This document shows, piece after piece, positions 36,192-45,358 of a DNA stretch of 64,000 bases. The position numbers and the translations under genes are program-made. Numbering within the stretch: the stretch's first letter is position 1; every line of letters begins with the position of its first letter. Source of the DNA: Pseudofabraea citricarpa (lineage: Eukaryota; Ascomycota; Leotiomycetes; Helotiales; Dermateaceae). The notes below the pieces were generated by a model that did no database searches, was not told the DNA's origin, and saw nothing but the letters and a program-made list of their open reading frames with translations. The DNA is taken from assembly GCA_029641185.1 (NCBI GenBank), contig JAPWGK010000001.1, forward strand, positions 74,501-138,500, given 5' to 3'.

Positions 36192-37999
36192 ATGTCGAAC
36201 CTCAATCCCTGGCCTACCACCACCTATGGCCGGAACACGAACAGGGCAGATGTATTGATTATCGGCGCCGGTATCTCCGGCATGACGACTGCAATTGACA
36301 TGATCCGGAAAGGTAATGGACGCAATTTCATCATCGTGGAGAGAGGGAACCAAGTGGGCGGAACTTGGAATGACCAACGGTACCCAGGTTGCTGCTGTGT
36401 ATGTTGAGCGTGCTAAGCATCTTCCTCTTCTTCTGCTGGTTTCTTACAGGATGTTTGGAGCCATCTTTATTCTCTGTCCTTCGAACCAAACCCCCAGTGG
36501 ACGCGGGAGTATCCTGGGCAAGAAGAGATACTCGAATACCTAATTGATACCGCCCGAAAGTACCAGCTTTACAAGCACATCCGTTTCAACACTGCCGTTG
36601 AGGAGGCTCGATGGGATCACGACAGCAAGACCTGGCGTACCAAAGCCACACGACTGGGCAGCAAGGACTCTGAGTTTGGGCAAGAATACACCATTACCTC
36701 CGACTTCCTTGTCTCTACTGTTGGCCAACTGAATATTCCTCAATTCCCTGATATCGAGGGACTCGAATCATTCTCCGGAAAGGTTATGCATTCAGCCCGG
36801 TGGGATTGGGACTACGATATTCGAGACAAGAAGATTGGCGTCATTGGAAATGGTGCAACTGCTGCCCAAATCATTCCAGAAATTGCCAAAGTTTGTAAGA
36901 GCTTGACAGTTTTCCAGAGAACACCAAATTGGGTTATCCCACGATCAGACAAACCGATTTCCCCAATGATCCGAGCAGTCTACAAACATGTTCCCATGGT
37001 TCGTAGGAGATACCGAGCTTCTCTCATGGATCTTCGGGAAGGGTTCTTCGATGCAGTCTTTGACACAACCTCCCCAGTTCACCAGTTCACCGAGAAACTT
37101 TCGAAAGACCATCTCGCTGCCCAACTTCCTGGTGACAAATATGCTAATTTGAGAAACCAACTTCAGCCCCAATACGATGTTGGTTGTAAGCGGATCATGA
37201 TCAGCGATGATTACTTCCCAACGTTTGCACTAGATGCCGTCAAGCTCGAGACTTCTGGGATCACCAAAATTACACCCGGTGGTGTTTTAACCGGAGATAC
37301 AGAACATGACTTCGACCTTTTAGTCCTAGCCACGGGCTTTAAGACAACCCAGTTCATGTACCCGATCAAAATATATGGCACTGATGGCAGATTAATTGAA
37401 GAACAGTGGTCATCAGGTGCTTCGGCATATCTTGGCATGACTGTACCCTCACTACCAAACTTCAGCATGCTCTATGGTTTGACCCCAAACTTTCCACATT
37501 TATTGTCTCGCACTAATACTCCCCAGGACCAAACACAAATCTTGGTCATAACAGCATCATACTTATGATTGAAGCTCAGTCGCTCTACGTCAATGCGCTT
37601 ATCAAGGAGATCAAATCAGTAAAGCAACGCGGGGAGACTCTGCAAATTCAACCCAAGTACAAAGTCGTGGAAAAGTACAATCGAGAAATCCAAGAGCGGC
37701 TATCGCAGTCAGTGTTTGCAGACCCTCGATGCAATTCATGGTACAAGAACGAAGCCGGTTTGATTACCAACAACTGGTCTGACACAGTCATCAACTACCA
37801 AGAACGAACAAGTTCAATTGACTGGAATGAGTATGATGTTTCCGGGACCGGTGCTGACGATGTCAAGAATCAAGGGAAGATTAGCTGGTCACGAGTCGTA
37901 GAAGAGACTCGAATCTCAAACACCATGGCCGTGACTGGTCTTGTCGCTACAGCTGGTGCAATCACGATCGGCTTGTTAAATAGAGGAGCCGGATTATAA
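36192..37999 (+). CDS. Baeyer-Villiger-type flavin monooxygenase (class B)
   Basis: Three exons: 36192-36398, 36450-37476 and 37527-37999 (568 aa). FAD Rossmann motif IIGAGISG (residues 23-30), GGTW followed by RYPGCCCD (usual form RYPGxxCD), the Baeyer-Villiger fingerprint FSGKVMHSARWD (177-188), NADPH motif IGVIGNGATA and the ATG motif LATGFKT are all present. The enzyme should use NADPH and O2 to insert oxygen next to a ketone or oxidise a heteroatom. The last ~25 residues (TGLVATAGAITIGLLNRGAGL) are hydrophobic and could anchor it to a membrane. It lies 15 kb from the NRPS with unrelated genes between, so joint function is not supported. Substrate unknown. Confidence 0.9.
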
Positions 38000-38519
38000 T
38001 CAAACGATTGTCCATTACCTTCCCGGTGTTCAATGACTGCACTTCAGGATTTGTGAATACTGACACATTCAGAAAAGAAGCCCCCAAATAGTTTTAGATC
38101 TAGATGGTCAATATATCTCAAGTGAGATCTTTTGGAGTAATTTTTCCTCCTCTGCTTTTCTTGATTAAAGGTCCAAGGGAGCTATTACGAGAATTATCCA
38201 GTTACTACGAATCAGTATTTCTTAATTCTTAACACACATCACATTCACAAAAGATGAGTTATAAAGACCCTATTTTCAATTGGCTATCTGTTATGGCCAT
38301 TGTTGCCAATACCTTTGATTTACATCATGACGGGGCATGTAGCACATCTCTAACGTTTCTTATCATGCTCCCTCTTGCGCCGACCGTAGACCAAAAAATT
38401 TTATGTACAAGAAGTTTCCCCACAATCAAATCCGAAAAGACACCACCCCGAGAAAATGCTAACCTCCCAATGCTCAAGAAAGAATGCTAATCATAACCGA
38501 CCGGCGGTCATAAACGAAC
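38000..38519. other. Interval between convergent monooxygenase and LPMO genes
   Basis: 520 bp, AT-rich, holding the two 3' ends. No gene seen. Confidence 0.4.
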
Positions 38520-39731
38520 TTAGGAGGAGCGACGGAGATGGCGACGGACGTGTTCGCCGGAGAAACGAATGGCACGCTTGGACTTGGTGCTGGCGGTGAT
38601 TTCCATGGCGGAGTTCTGGCCGGATGCGCAAGTGGTTCCAGCGGCAAGGCTCTGAACGACAGACCAGGTTCCACTGCCACATTGTTGGAATGACGATCCA
38701 CCAACACAGTTCCAGAGTCCGTCAGGAGAGCATGCGGAACCAGCGGTCATGGCGCCAACTGATCCTGAGCTATCTGATGATCCCGTACCTGCTGGAGTAG
38801 CAGATGAGACGACAGATGTAGGTGCTTCGGATTCAACTGGGCTGGGAGACTCGGATGCCACTGCAGTAGCGGTAGCCTTGGCTGAAGTTGCGATGGTTGC
38901 GAAGACTCCACCGGGAAGAGAGGTGGCCCTGGAAGCAACAGCCGATGTAGCAATGGAAGCAACAGAAGTGGCAACTGGTGCAGCAGAGGTCGCAGTGCTT
39001 CCAGATCCTCCAGCCGCGGCAGTGACACAAGAGCCAACTGGCTTCGATGGGATAGAAGTGCCATCCTTTTCCAGAGAATCTCCTGGGTTTGGGAATTCAA
39101 GGTCAGATGAGGCGGCCGTGAAACACTTGTCATCAATGTTCGCAACGAACATATCTGGGAGAGCGCTGAAAGCTGCTTGGTCACGTTCGACAAGTTCTTC
39201 ACTACGCTTCGTTGAGGAAGATGTAAGGCTGATGGGAGCGCAGTTCATGTACATCTCACGGTTGCCGACCTTGTTGAACCAGGTCCAGGCGAGAGTTGCG
39301 TTGCCGGTAGGGAGAGTGGTGGGAATGGTGTACGAGTATGTGTCGGGGCTGACCTGAGCAGCATTGTCACCATTGTTCCCCTCGATGTTCTTCATGGGAC
39401 AGCCTCCCTCGATGGAGTGAATGACCTTCCAGATGCTGTCCTTGGTTGGAGCTTCATCATAGGTGATGGAAACTTGGCAGGATCCTCCACCATGGACGGC
39501 ACTTCCAACGAAAGCAAGACTTTGGGTCGAACCCAGGGGCATGACATTGCTTGCACCTTCAGCATCGTAAACGCCAGTCCTCTGCTTGCATGGGAAGTCG
39601 GAGCCATCCCGGACAAGAGGCGAGTTGTTCAGAGACGATTTGCCGTAGGGGACAGGCGAGCTCATGATCATGTGAGCCGAAGCCATAGAGGTCAAGCCGA
39701 GGACGGCGAAGGAAGAGGTTGCGAAAAACAT
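38520..39731 (-). CDS. AA11 lytic polysaccharide monooxygenase with C-terminal Cys-rich module
   Basis: Single exon, 403 aa. Signal peptide 1-19 (ending MASA) leaves His20 as the new N-terminus; with His80 (SAVHGGGSC) it forms the copper histidine brace. The AA11 catalytic domain (20-~240) includes IEGGCPMKN, TWFNKVGNREMYMNCAPI and paired Cys. A Ser/Thr/Ala-rich linker of about 90 residues follows. The C-terminal module (about 330-385; GSACSPDGLWNCVGG, FQQCGSGTWS, CASGQ) matches the X278-like module that often ends AA11 enzymes and is thought to bind chitin. Characterised AA11 enzymes oxidise chitin, so roles in wall remodelling or attack on other fungi are likely. The Lys/Arg-rich tail after the module is unusual. 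Confidence 0.93.
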   Translation of the reverse strand: MFFATSSFAVLGLTSMASAHMIMSSPVPYGKSSLNNSPLVRDGSDFPCKQRTGVYDAEGASNVMPLGSTQSLAFVGSAVHGGGSCQVSITYDEAPTKDSIWKVIHSIEGGCPMKNIEGNNGDNAAQVSPDTYSYTIPTTLPTGNATLAWTWFNKVGNREMYMNCAPISLTSSSTKRSEELVERDQAAFSALPDMFVANIDDKCFTAASSDLEFPNPGDSLEKDGTSIPSKPVGSCVTAAAGGSGSTATSAAPVATSVASIATSAVASRATSLPGGVFATIATSAKATATAVASESPSPVESEAPTSVVSSATPAGTGSSDSSGSVGAMTAGSACSPDGLWNCVGGSSFQQCGSGTWSVVQSLAAGTTCASGQNSAMEITASTKSKRAIRFSGEHVRRHLRRSS

Positions 39732-42032
39732 GTTGGTACGGGTCGAGAGTAGTCGTTCCGGACGAAGTAGTCTCTGAATATGCGTTTGTATATCTGGAGG
39801 GACAGGAAGGTCGGACTGGTCTCTGAGTATGTGTTGTATGTAGAGTGTGGTGTGGTGGTGAGTGATGATGGATGGATGGAGATGGTAGAAGATACTAAGT
39901 AACCCAGGATCAGTACAAGATGATTGTATTTGTATGCATATTCTTTATGTGAATGCGAGGTTCGGTGATTGTTAGGAGGCATTGAATAGAACAGTGTGGC
40001 TGTGACTGGCTATTGTGCGTGCTGGGTTCGAGAATGAAGTGGACGGGGGACAATAGGAATAGGCGAGGCTGAATAGACTCGCGAGGAGAGGCTGCGGCCG
40101 AGACAAAGACGTCTTCGTTTTCTTTCGCGAGGCGAGAGAGAGAATGGAAATAGCCACGCGCGAAGACAAAGAATGAAGCAGATATATTGGAACATACCAG
40201 AGACGCGGAATCCGACGAGCGACACTTAGCACAGATCAAAAAAGAGGGTGGGGCTCGAGTAACGATGCTGCTAGCTGTAGCTGTGGTGGTGGTAAAAGGA
40301 ATGTGAGTGAAAAGTGTGGTTGGTGCAAGAGCTGTCGAAAAGATGCAGAAGGGCTAGCCTTTGTGTGTGTGGAAGCAGAACAGTACAGTAGAGCAGGTGC
40401 AAGAATAGGGACTCGAGAAAGCAGTGCCAAGGAGGATCTGGTATCGAGAAGAATGAAACGAGGGGGGCTGCCCGGCCATCTTATATCGAAGGATGATGCC
40501 CCTCTTCGTCCGTCTCCCCCCCCTTGAAGGTCCGCCGTTTGTCTGTGAGCACGCTGAGTAGTGACTGTAGAGTGCTCACGTTTAGGTACCTGCATTCACC
40601 ATGGCGTCGGTTGGCTACTGTTGGCTACTGCTGCTCCCCTCCCCTCCCCTTGGGCTCTCCCGCCAGCAGGCTAGAAAGAGGAGAGGGGAGGGTTCGCTGG
40701 CATGGGCTGGTTGTTCTGTTCTGTTCTGTCTCCTCTCAGCGCATGGCCCCGCCCCGAATGGAGAAAAGGCAACTCCCAAGTCAGGAGAGCCACACACGGC
40801 CGCTGCAGCAAGGAAGATCGGCGACAGGGACGTTTAGGAGACTTTCGGGGGGGGCAGAGGATTAGCTGCCATCTCTTCTCCACAGACACGCCCGACGCTC
40901 CCTCCTTCATTCGCTAAGCGAAGTGGCTCTCAGCCTTCGCAACGCATGCGAGTCCCGACGGAGCCAATCCGCACGCCCATGGCCATGGTGACTGCGCCAT
41001 TCTGAGGCAGGGGCCCCAGGGAGGGAGGATGGAGCATTGGAGTGGTAGGCTGGTGATGTGGTAGAGCGTAGAGCTGGTCAAGCTGGGAAGAAGAGCTGCA
41101 AGGGATCCCATGAGGGCGTGTGCCACAGTGCACTGATGTGCGGAATGCGTAGGGGCTTGATAGGTTGGTATGGCTCTTTGTTTCTCCTGGGCGAAACTTT
41201 TGGACGTGTTTTTGTATGGCCCCTGACTAATGCACGAACCGAAGCGTGTGCTTTGCTGTTTGTCCTGTCGGCTCTCCTCAATGGTTACACCATCTTTTGC
41301 CATCTTGCGACCTGCCTTTTAATCTCACGTCCCAAGGGCCAATCAGGTTGCATAAGTGCGACCGAGCTCGTCTACAGCTGGCCGGGTTCGCAGAGTCTTG
41401 GCAGGGGGGGGCCGGAGGGGGGCTGACCAACTGACCAACGAAGTGGCCGATGTGTACAGCAGATGTGCATCTTCTTCTTTGAACCTTGAACTCTCTGAAG
41501 ACATCTTCAACGACCGCGCATAAGGCGTGTGCCCAGGGCAGCCAGTCAGCGATGCTATGCGGCCTCTTCCTGAAGCATCACCCCTTCTTAGCCTTAGCCT
41601 TCCCGACGACGACGCCCATTCTTCTCTTCTTTCCTTTGTTCCCACGAAGCTTGTCGTCTGAAGGTTTGAATTCTCTGTCGCAAAGTGGAGAGGATCACGG
41701 TCGATCTCTTTTCTGTTCCCCCCTGACCCTGCATACCGATGGGTCGCTCGGCTGTCGCTCCAGAAGTCCAGAACTCCACTGCACTGCACCTGCACTCCAC
41801 CTGCCATCGCCATCGCCATCGTACTGTACTCTTTGAGCTGAGGGTGAAACGGCTGGTGTCTCGTCACGATGAATACGGGTGGCCTGCTATGAGAGGGCCC
41901 TGCCTATACACTTGTCAACCTGCTGCTGTCAACTTGTCACCGCTGCTCTCTCTCTCTCTCCACCACACCTTAATCCCGCACCAGGACACGATGAGAAAGA
42001 AGAGCAAAAGGGAGTCATCGTCAAAGTCATGT

Positions 42033-42058
42033 TCGTGTCGTGTCGTGTCGTGTCGTGT
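42033..42058. repeat. TCGTG pentanucleotide microsatellite
   Basis: Five consecutive TCGTG units. Confidence 0.95.
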
Positions 42059-42096
42059 CAGTCAAGCAAGTCAACCCTTTCGCCGCCATGATTCGC

Positions 42097-42120
42097 ATTC
42101 ATTCATTCATTCATTCATTC
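42097..42120. repeat. ATTC tetranucleotide microsatellite
   Basis: Six consecutive ATTC units. Confidence 0.95.
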
Positions 42121-42228
42121 TCCCTCGTGGCCACAACAAGGCAAGGGAAAGAACAAAGTACTCCGCCACCCCGTTCTATTCATGCCATGAAACCTCGATC
42201 CCTCCTTCATTCTCCCTCGCACGTGCTC

Positions 42229-42249
42229 GCCAGCCAGCCAGCCAGCCAG
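42229..42249. repeat. CAGC tetranucleotide microsatellite
   Basis: About five consecutive CAGC/GCCA units. Confidence 0.9.
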
Positions 42250-42275
42250 TTTATTTTCATCCATCCAGATCGCCA

Positions 42276-42318
42276 TCAGCATCATCATCATCATCCAGCA
42301 TCCAGCATCCAGCATCCA
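42276..42318. repeat. ATC and CATCCAG compound microsatellite
   Basis: A run of CAT/ATC triplets passing into three CATCCAG heptamers. Confidence 0.9.
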
Positions 42319-43014
42319 TCCTCCATCTCGTCTTTCCGAGAATGATCGACCGACCGCGACGGCCGCAACCTCGGTCGGAAGCTGAGCTGAGCCACACATG
42401 CTGTACCCGTCCCGTTTTTAACTACTCGGCTTGTCTTCTGAGCCCTGCGACCCCCCAGGTACTGTAATCCCTCCGCCGGCACATCTTCGAACCATGAGCC
42501 TTATTACTCGCATGAATAACCTTTTAAATTGCCCTTTCATGCTTTAGCCATCGACATCGCCCGCCCGTGGTGGCAAAGTATATCGTTACGCAAGCGCGCA
42601 TGGCCATCTCACCACACTCCATGTCTTGTTCTATTCTCTTCGCTCTTTTGCGAGCGAGAGAGGAGGCGATTTACCATTTGCGGCGGCAGCACGGGTTATG
42701 CGAACCTCAGCTCGCTCGGTGAGGCATACACAGCAACATGGAAATAAACTTGGGAGGAACTGGGGGAAAGCAAGACATTTCTATTTGTCTGGAACACCAT
42801 GACGAGGCAAAGACATCAGCTGTCACTCTTCTCTATGCCACCAACCCCTCACCCTCCTCCCAAGACTCTCATAACCGCGGGTGTCTCCAAGTGGCTGACC
42901 TTCATCCTCTCAAAGATCTCGCAGAGCCGCGCACCTCCGCCGTTGTCAGACCTTTGCTCTCAGCCCTATTATCCTGATCATACACGTTGCCCATCTGCAC
43001 CTCTCCGTTCCAAC

Positions 43015-43821
43015 TCAGACAGCACTCTTGAGAACCTCGTCGTCCACACCGCCAGAAGCAGTCCAGTCGTCCGTGGTTGCTGGCCAGTCGGCCGTAGATG
43101 CGGCCTTGACACCACGTCCACCAGTGGGGTCGTGGCCAGCGCCATTCTCGACGGATTCATCAACCTCTTCACGACGGGTCAGCTATGCGCCAGCTCGTAG
43201 CCACTCAGTACTAACCACGATATTCGTCGCCGGTAGAAGCCCAATAATGCAGCTTATCCCTTCGAAACTCCTCAAAGTCCCACTCGCCCTTCTCCAGATT
43301 CTCCTCATCCGTGAACACGTAGGTTTGAGTGGTGTGCTTGATCGTGGTGCCGCCAGCCTGGTCGTCCTTGGTGTCCTTGCCATCATCCAACAGCTCAATC
43401 TCAACGTTGGTCCGCTCATATTGGGAGCCTTCGAAAATATCAAGTCGCATCACGTCCAGATCGGTCAAACCTGTAACGTAGGTTCCACGAACCGTCTTTC
43501 CCTTCTCCGGAATCATGCCCGGGTAGTCACAGTAGGAAACCCGGTGGCGGCAGTAGTCGCGGAGGAGGGCTGGCTGGACAGTCAAACGCTCAACTTGGCC
43601 CTTTGCAAGACCTGACCATTTGGCGTCGCAGACACGGTAGAGCACCTCGGGCGCCATCTGTACTCCGTCAATTAGTACTGGACACTCACAGCGCGCGGGT
43701 AAGATTTGTCGTCCATACCAAGGTGCCTGCTTGTATCAGCTCCTGCTCGTCTATCCATCAGGTAAGTGGGGTTGGGAGACTCACCATAGAAGAAGGCGGA
43801 GTGGGTTCCTTGCTCACTCAT
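43015..43821 (-). CDS. AIG2-like / gamma-glutamylcyclotransferase-fold protein
   Basis: Four exons on the minus strand: 43821-43785, 43726-43719, 43657-43219 and 43166-43015 (211 aa). Joining them gives the family's FFYGTLMAPEVLYRV start; the second exon is only 8 nt (GCACCTTG) and supplies the Gly-Thr-Leu of the YGTL motif. The core has YPGMIPEKGKTVRGTYVTGL and DVMRLDIFEG, where the acidic Asp-x-x-Glu part matches the catalytic acid region. A fungal-type tail (HDPTGGRGV, TADW) closes it. The family includes gamma-glutamylamine cyclotransferases, but many members are untested, so substrate is unknown. A stop-terminated single-exon reading of exon 3 (ending YRG) is possible, but the splice at 43218/43167 extends the protein with conserved sequence. 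Confidence 0.88.
43719..43726 (-). other. 8-nt microexon of the AIG2-like gene
   Basis: GCACCTTG (minus strand) between an acceptor AAGCAG and donor GTATGG. It completes the YGTL motif; direct joining of its neighbours would shift frame. Confidence 0.8.
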
Positions 43822-44376
43822 CTTGTCGGTATGGTATGCAGTTGATTTGAGAATGATGGTGGTGACAGAGAGTGGAGGTGATGAAGTTGATGCTGCCCTC
43901 TCTGGAGAACAGCGGGCGTCTTATACTGGCATACTTCTTTGTCGCTGCAAGTGTGGTTTCGCTCTGTCTCCAGGTAACGACAGGTGTGTTTGTTCGGTTT
44001 GCTTCTCCCGAATGGGAAATGTTATCGCGATAAGGGGTTGGCGATAAGGTTGCTGGTGGGAGGCCCTCTACGCCATTCTAGGAATGGTTGGAAGCTTCTT
44101 TCTCACAGTCATGTGATTCTCTTTCGCGATTGCTGTTGTGCAATGCTCTTGTATCTTCTTGAAATTGGTATCTGGTAAACATGCATTATTATCACGAGTC
44201 ATTTTCTATGTCCTGCGTCTTTCTCACTCCACCTGCACCTGCACGCAGCAAAGCTTCAAGCTCGCTAAACATCAAGGAGTTGGAATAAGATCCATCTTTC
44301 AGAGTCTCTGCACTCATTGCAAGCTCTAAAGTCAGTACTGTATGAGATCAACAGACTGCTGCTGTGATCCAAAACC
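43822..44376. other. Interval upstream of the AIG2-like gene
   Basis: 555 bp containing the AIG2-like promoter and the GNAT 3' end. No other element recognised. Confidence 0.4.
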
Positions 44377-44985
44377 TCAACGGCCTCTCCACACGAGTAG
44401 TTTTTTTCTACCACCGCCCTTGATTTCCGGCCACTCCTGCCAGCTCGCGGCCGTCTTATCCTCCTCAAAGCCCTTCAGCGCCTCAATAATCCTCCTGCTA
44501 CCGACATTCCCTTCATTGGCCCTTACGAAGAAAGTCCTCATGCCCATCTCGGCCCTCGCCCACGCGAGCAGCGCTTCGACGGCCGGTCTCATGATACCCA
44601 GACCTCTGAAATTCGGATGGAGATAATAGCCCACCTCGCCTTCCGTGGATGTCGGCGTCGGCCAGGGAGTCAAGGCCACGCTCCCGATCAAACGGCCCGT
44701 CTGGGGATCGTCAGCTCGGATCGTCTGCAGTGGCAGTGTCGTCCGAGATGGACTCATCTGCAATGTCACCCATGACCGCGCGTTCTCTAGCGTATACGGC
44801 TGCGGTACTGAGATCAGCTCGTTGCACACGCTCGGGATGGATACCGTCTCGTGGTTCGTCGCGATGTCGCGCTCTTCTAGCGGTGTGATGTAGAATGTCT
44901 GGCCTGAGTCGGCTGTGAATGTCAGGTAGGGAGACGAGCCTGAGCCTGAGCCTGGGATTGCTGGTGAGTCCTTGGTGCTTGTCAT
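44377..44985 (-). CDS. GNAT-family N-acetyltransferase (RimJ/RimL-like)
   Basis: Single exon, 202 aa. After a Ser/Gly-rich start the chain shows an N-terminal RimJ-like strand (FYITPLEERDIATNHE), the core strand IGSVALTPWP..EGEVGYYLHP and the acetyl-CoA pyrophosphate loop NFRGLGIM (R-x-x-G-x-G/A type) followed by the helix PAVEALLAWA. The last third (MRTFFVRANEGNVGSRRIIEALKGF) matches the conserved end of the fold. The enzyme should acetylate an amine on a protein or small molecule with acetyl-CoA. Substrate unknown. GC-rich codons. Divergent from the Zn2Cys6 gene with 373 bp between the starts. Confidence 0.88.
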   Translation of the reverse strand: MTSTKDSPAIPGSGSGSSPYLTFTADSGQTFYITPLEERDIATNHETVSIPSVCNELISVPQPYTLENARSWVTLQMSPSRTTLPLQTIRADDPQTGRLIGSVALTPWPTPTSTEGEVGYYLHPNFRGLGIMRPAVEALLAWARAEMGMRTFFVRANEGNVGSRRIIEALKGFEEDKTAASWQEWPEIKGGGRKKLLVWRGR

Positions 44986-45358
44986 GATTGATTCCTTTGC
45001 TCTTTTCTTAGTTTCGCCTCGGTGGTTCTGGGACTTGGAAAGTGCTGGCTGTTTAGATGCTTGGCCTGGGAGTCAAATATGTTTGTCCATATATGTATGT
45101 ACCTGCTTCTCGCTTTCCTCTCACGACATGTCAATACGATGCGGATCCATTGTTAGATGACTCACTAGGCCGGTACATCGTAAAGATGACACACGTGACC
45201 GTACACTGCATGTTGCATTTTCAATCACGTGCTACAGACTTGGCATCGAACTCGGCTTTCTCTCGGGGAAAAACTCCCGTCTACACACCACTTCTCTCAA
45301 GCCATCCATCCATCCATTCATCCATCGCGCAAGAACATCAACAGCAGAGACCTATTCA
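44986..45358. promoter_or_regulatory. Divergent promoter of GNAT and Zn2Cys6 genes
   Basis: 373 bp between divergent starts, so it should carry both promoters. A CACGTG core (ACACACGTGACC near 45188-45199) is present and could be a bHLH site. A CATC-rich run lies near 45302-45327. Confidence 0.5.

Larger units (their letters stand above)
39732..43014. other. 3.3-kb gene-poor, microsatellite-rich region
   Basis: Upstream of the LPMO and downstream of the AIG2-like gene. Pyrimidine-rich on one strand, with many short open frames on both strands but none with motifs or consistent splice structure. It holds a dense group of simple repeats at 42033-42318. Some of it may be a long transcribed leader of the LPMO gene or a non-coding RNA; sequence alone cannot tell. 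Confidence 0.5.

Noticed and set aside
36192..37999. Flavin monooxygenase as a tailoring enzyme of the NRPS locus
   Set aside because: It lies 15 kb beyond the NRPS, separated by housekeeping and unrelated genes, so linkage is not supported.
38749..39357. Open frames on both strands inside the LPMO gene
   Set aside because: Shadows of the Ser/Thr/Ala-rich linker; the AA11 reading has the signal peptide, His brace and conserved Cys.
41739..42467. 242-codon plus-strand open frame
   Set aside because: Runs through the microsatellite cluster; the product is low-complexity Ser/His/Arg with no motif or supporting splice sites.
43028..43615. 195-codon plus-strand frame
   Set aside because: Antisense of the AIG2-like gene, whose four-exon reading restores family motifs.
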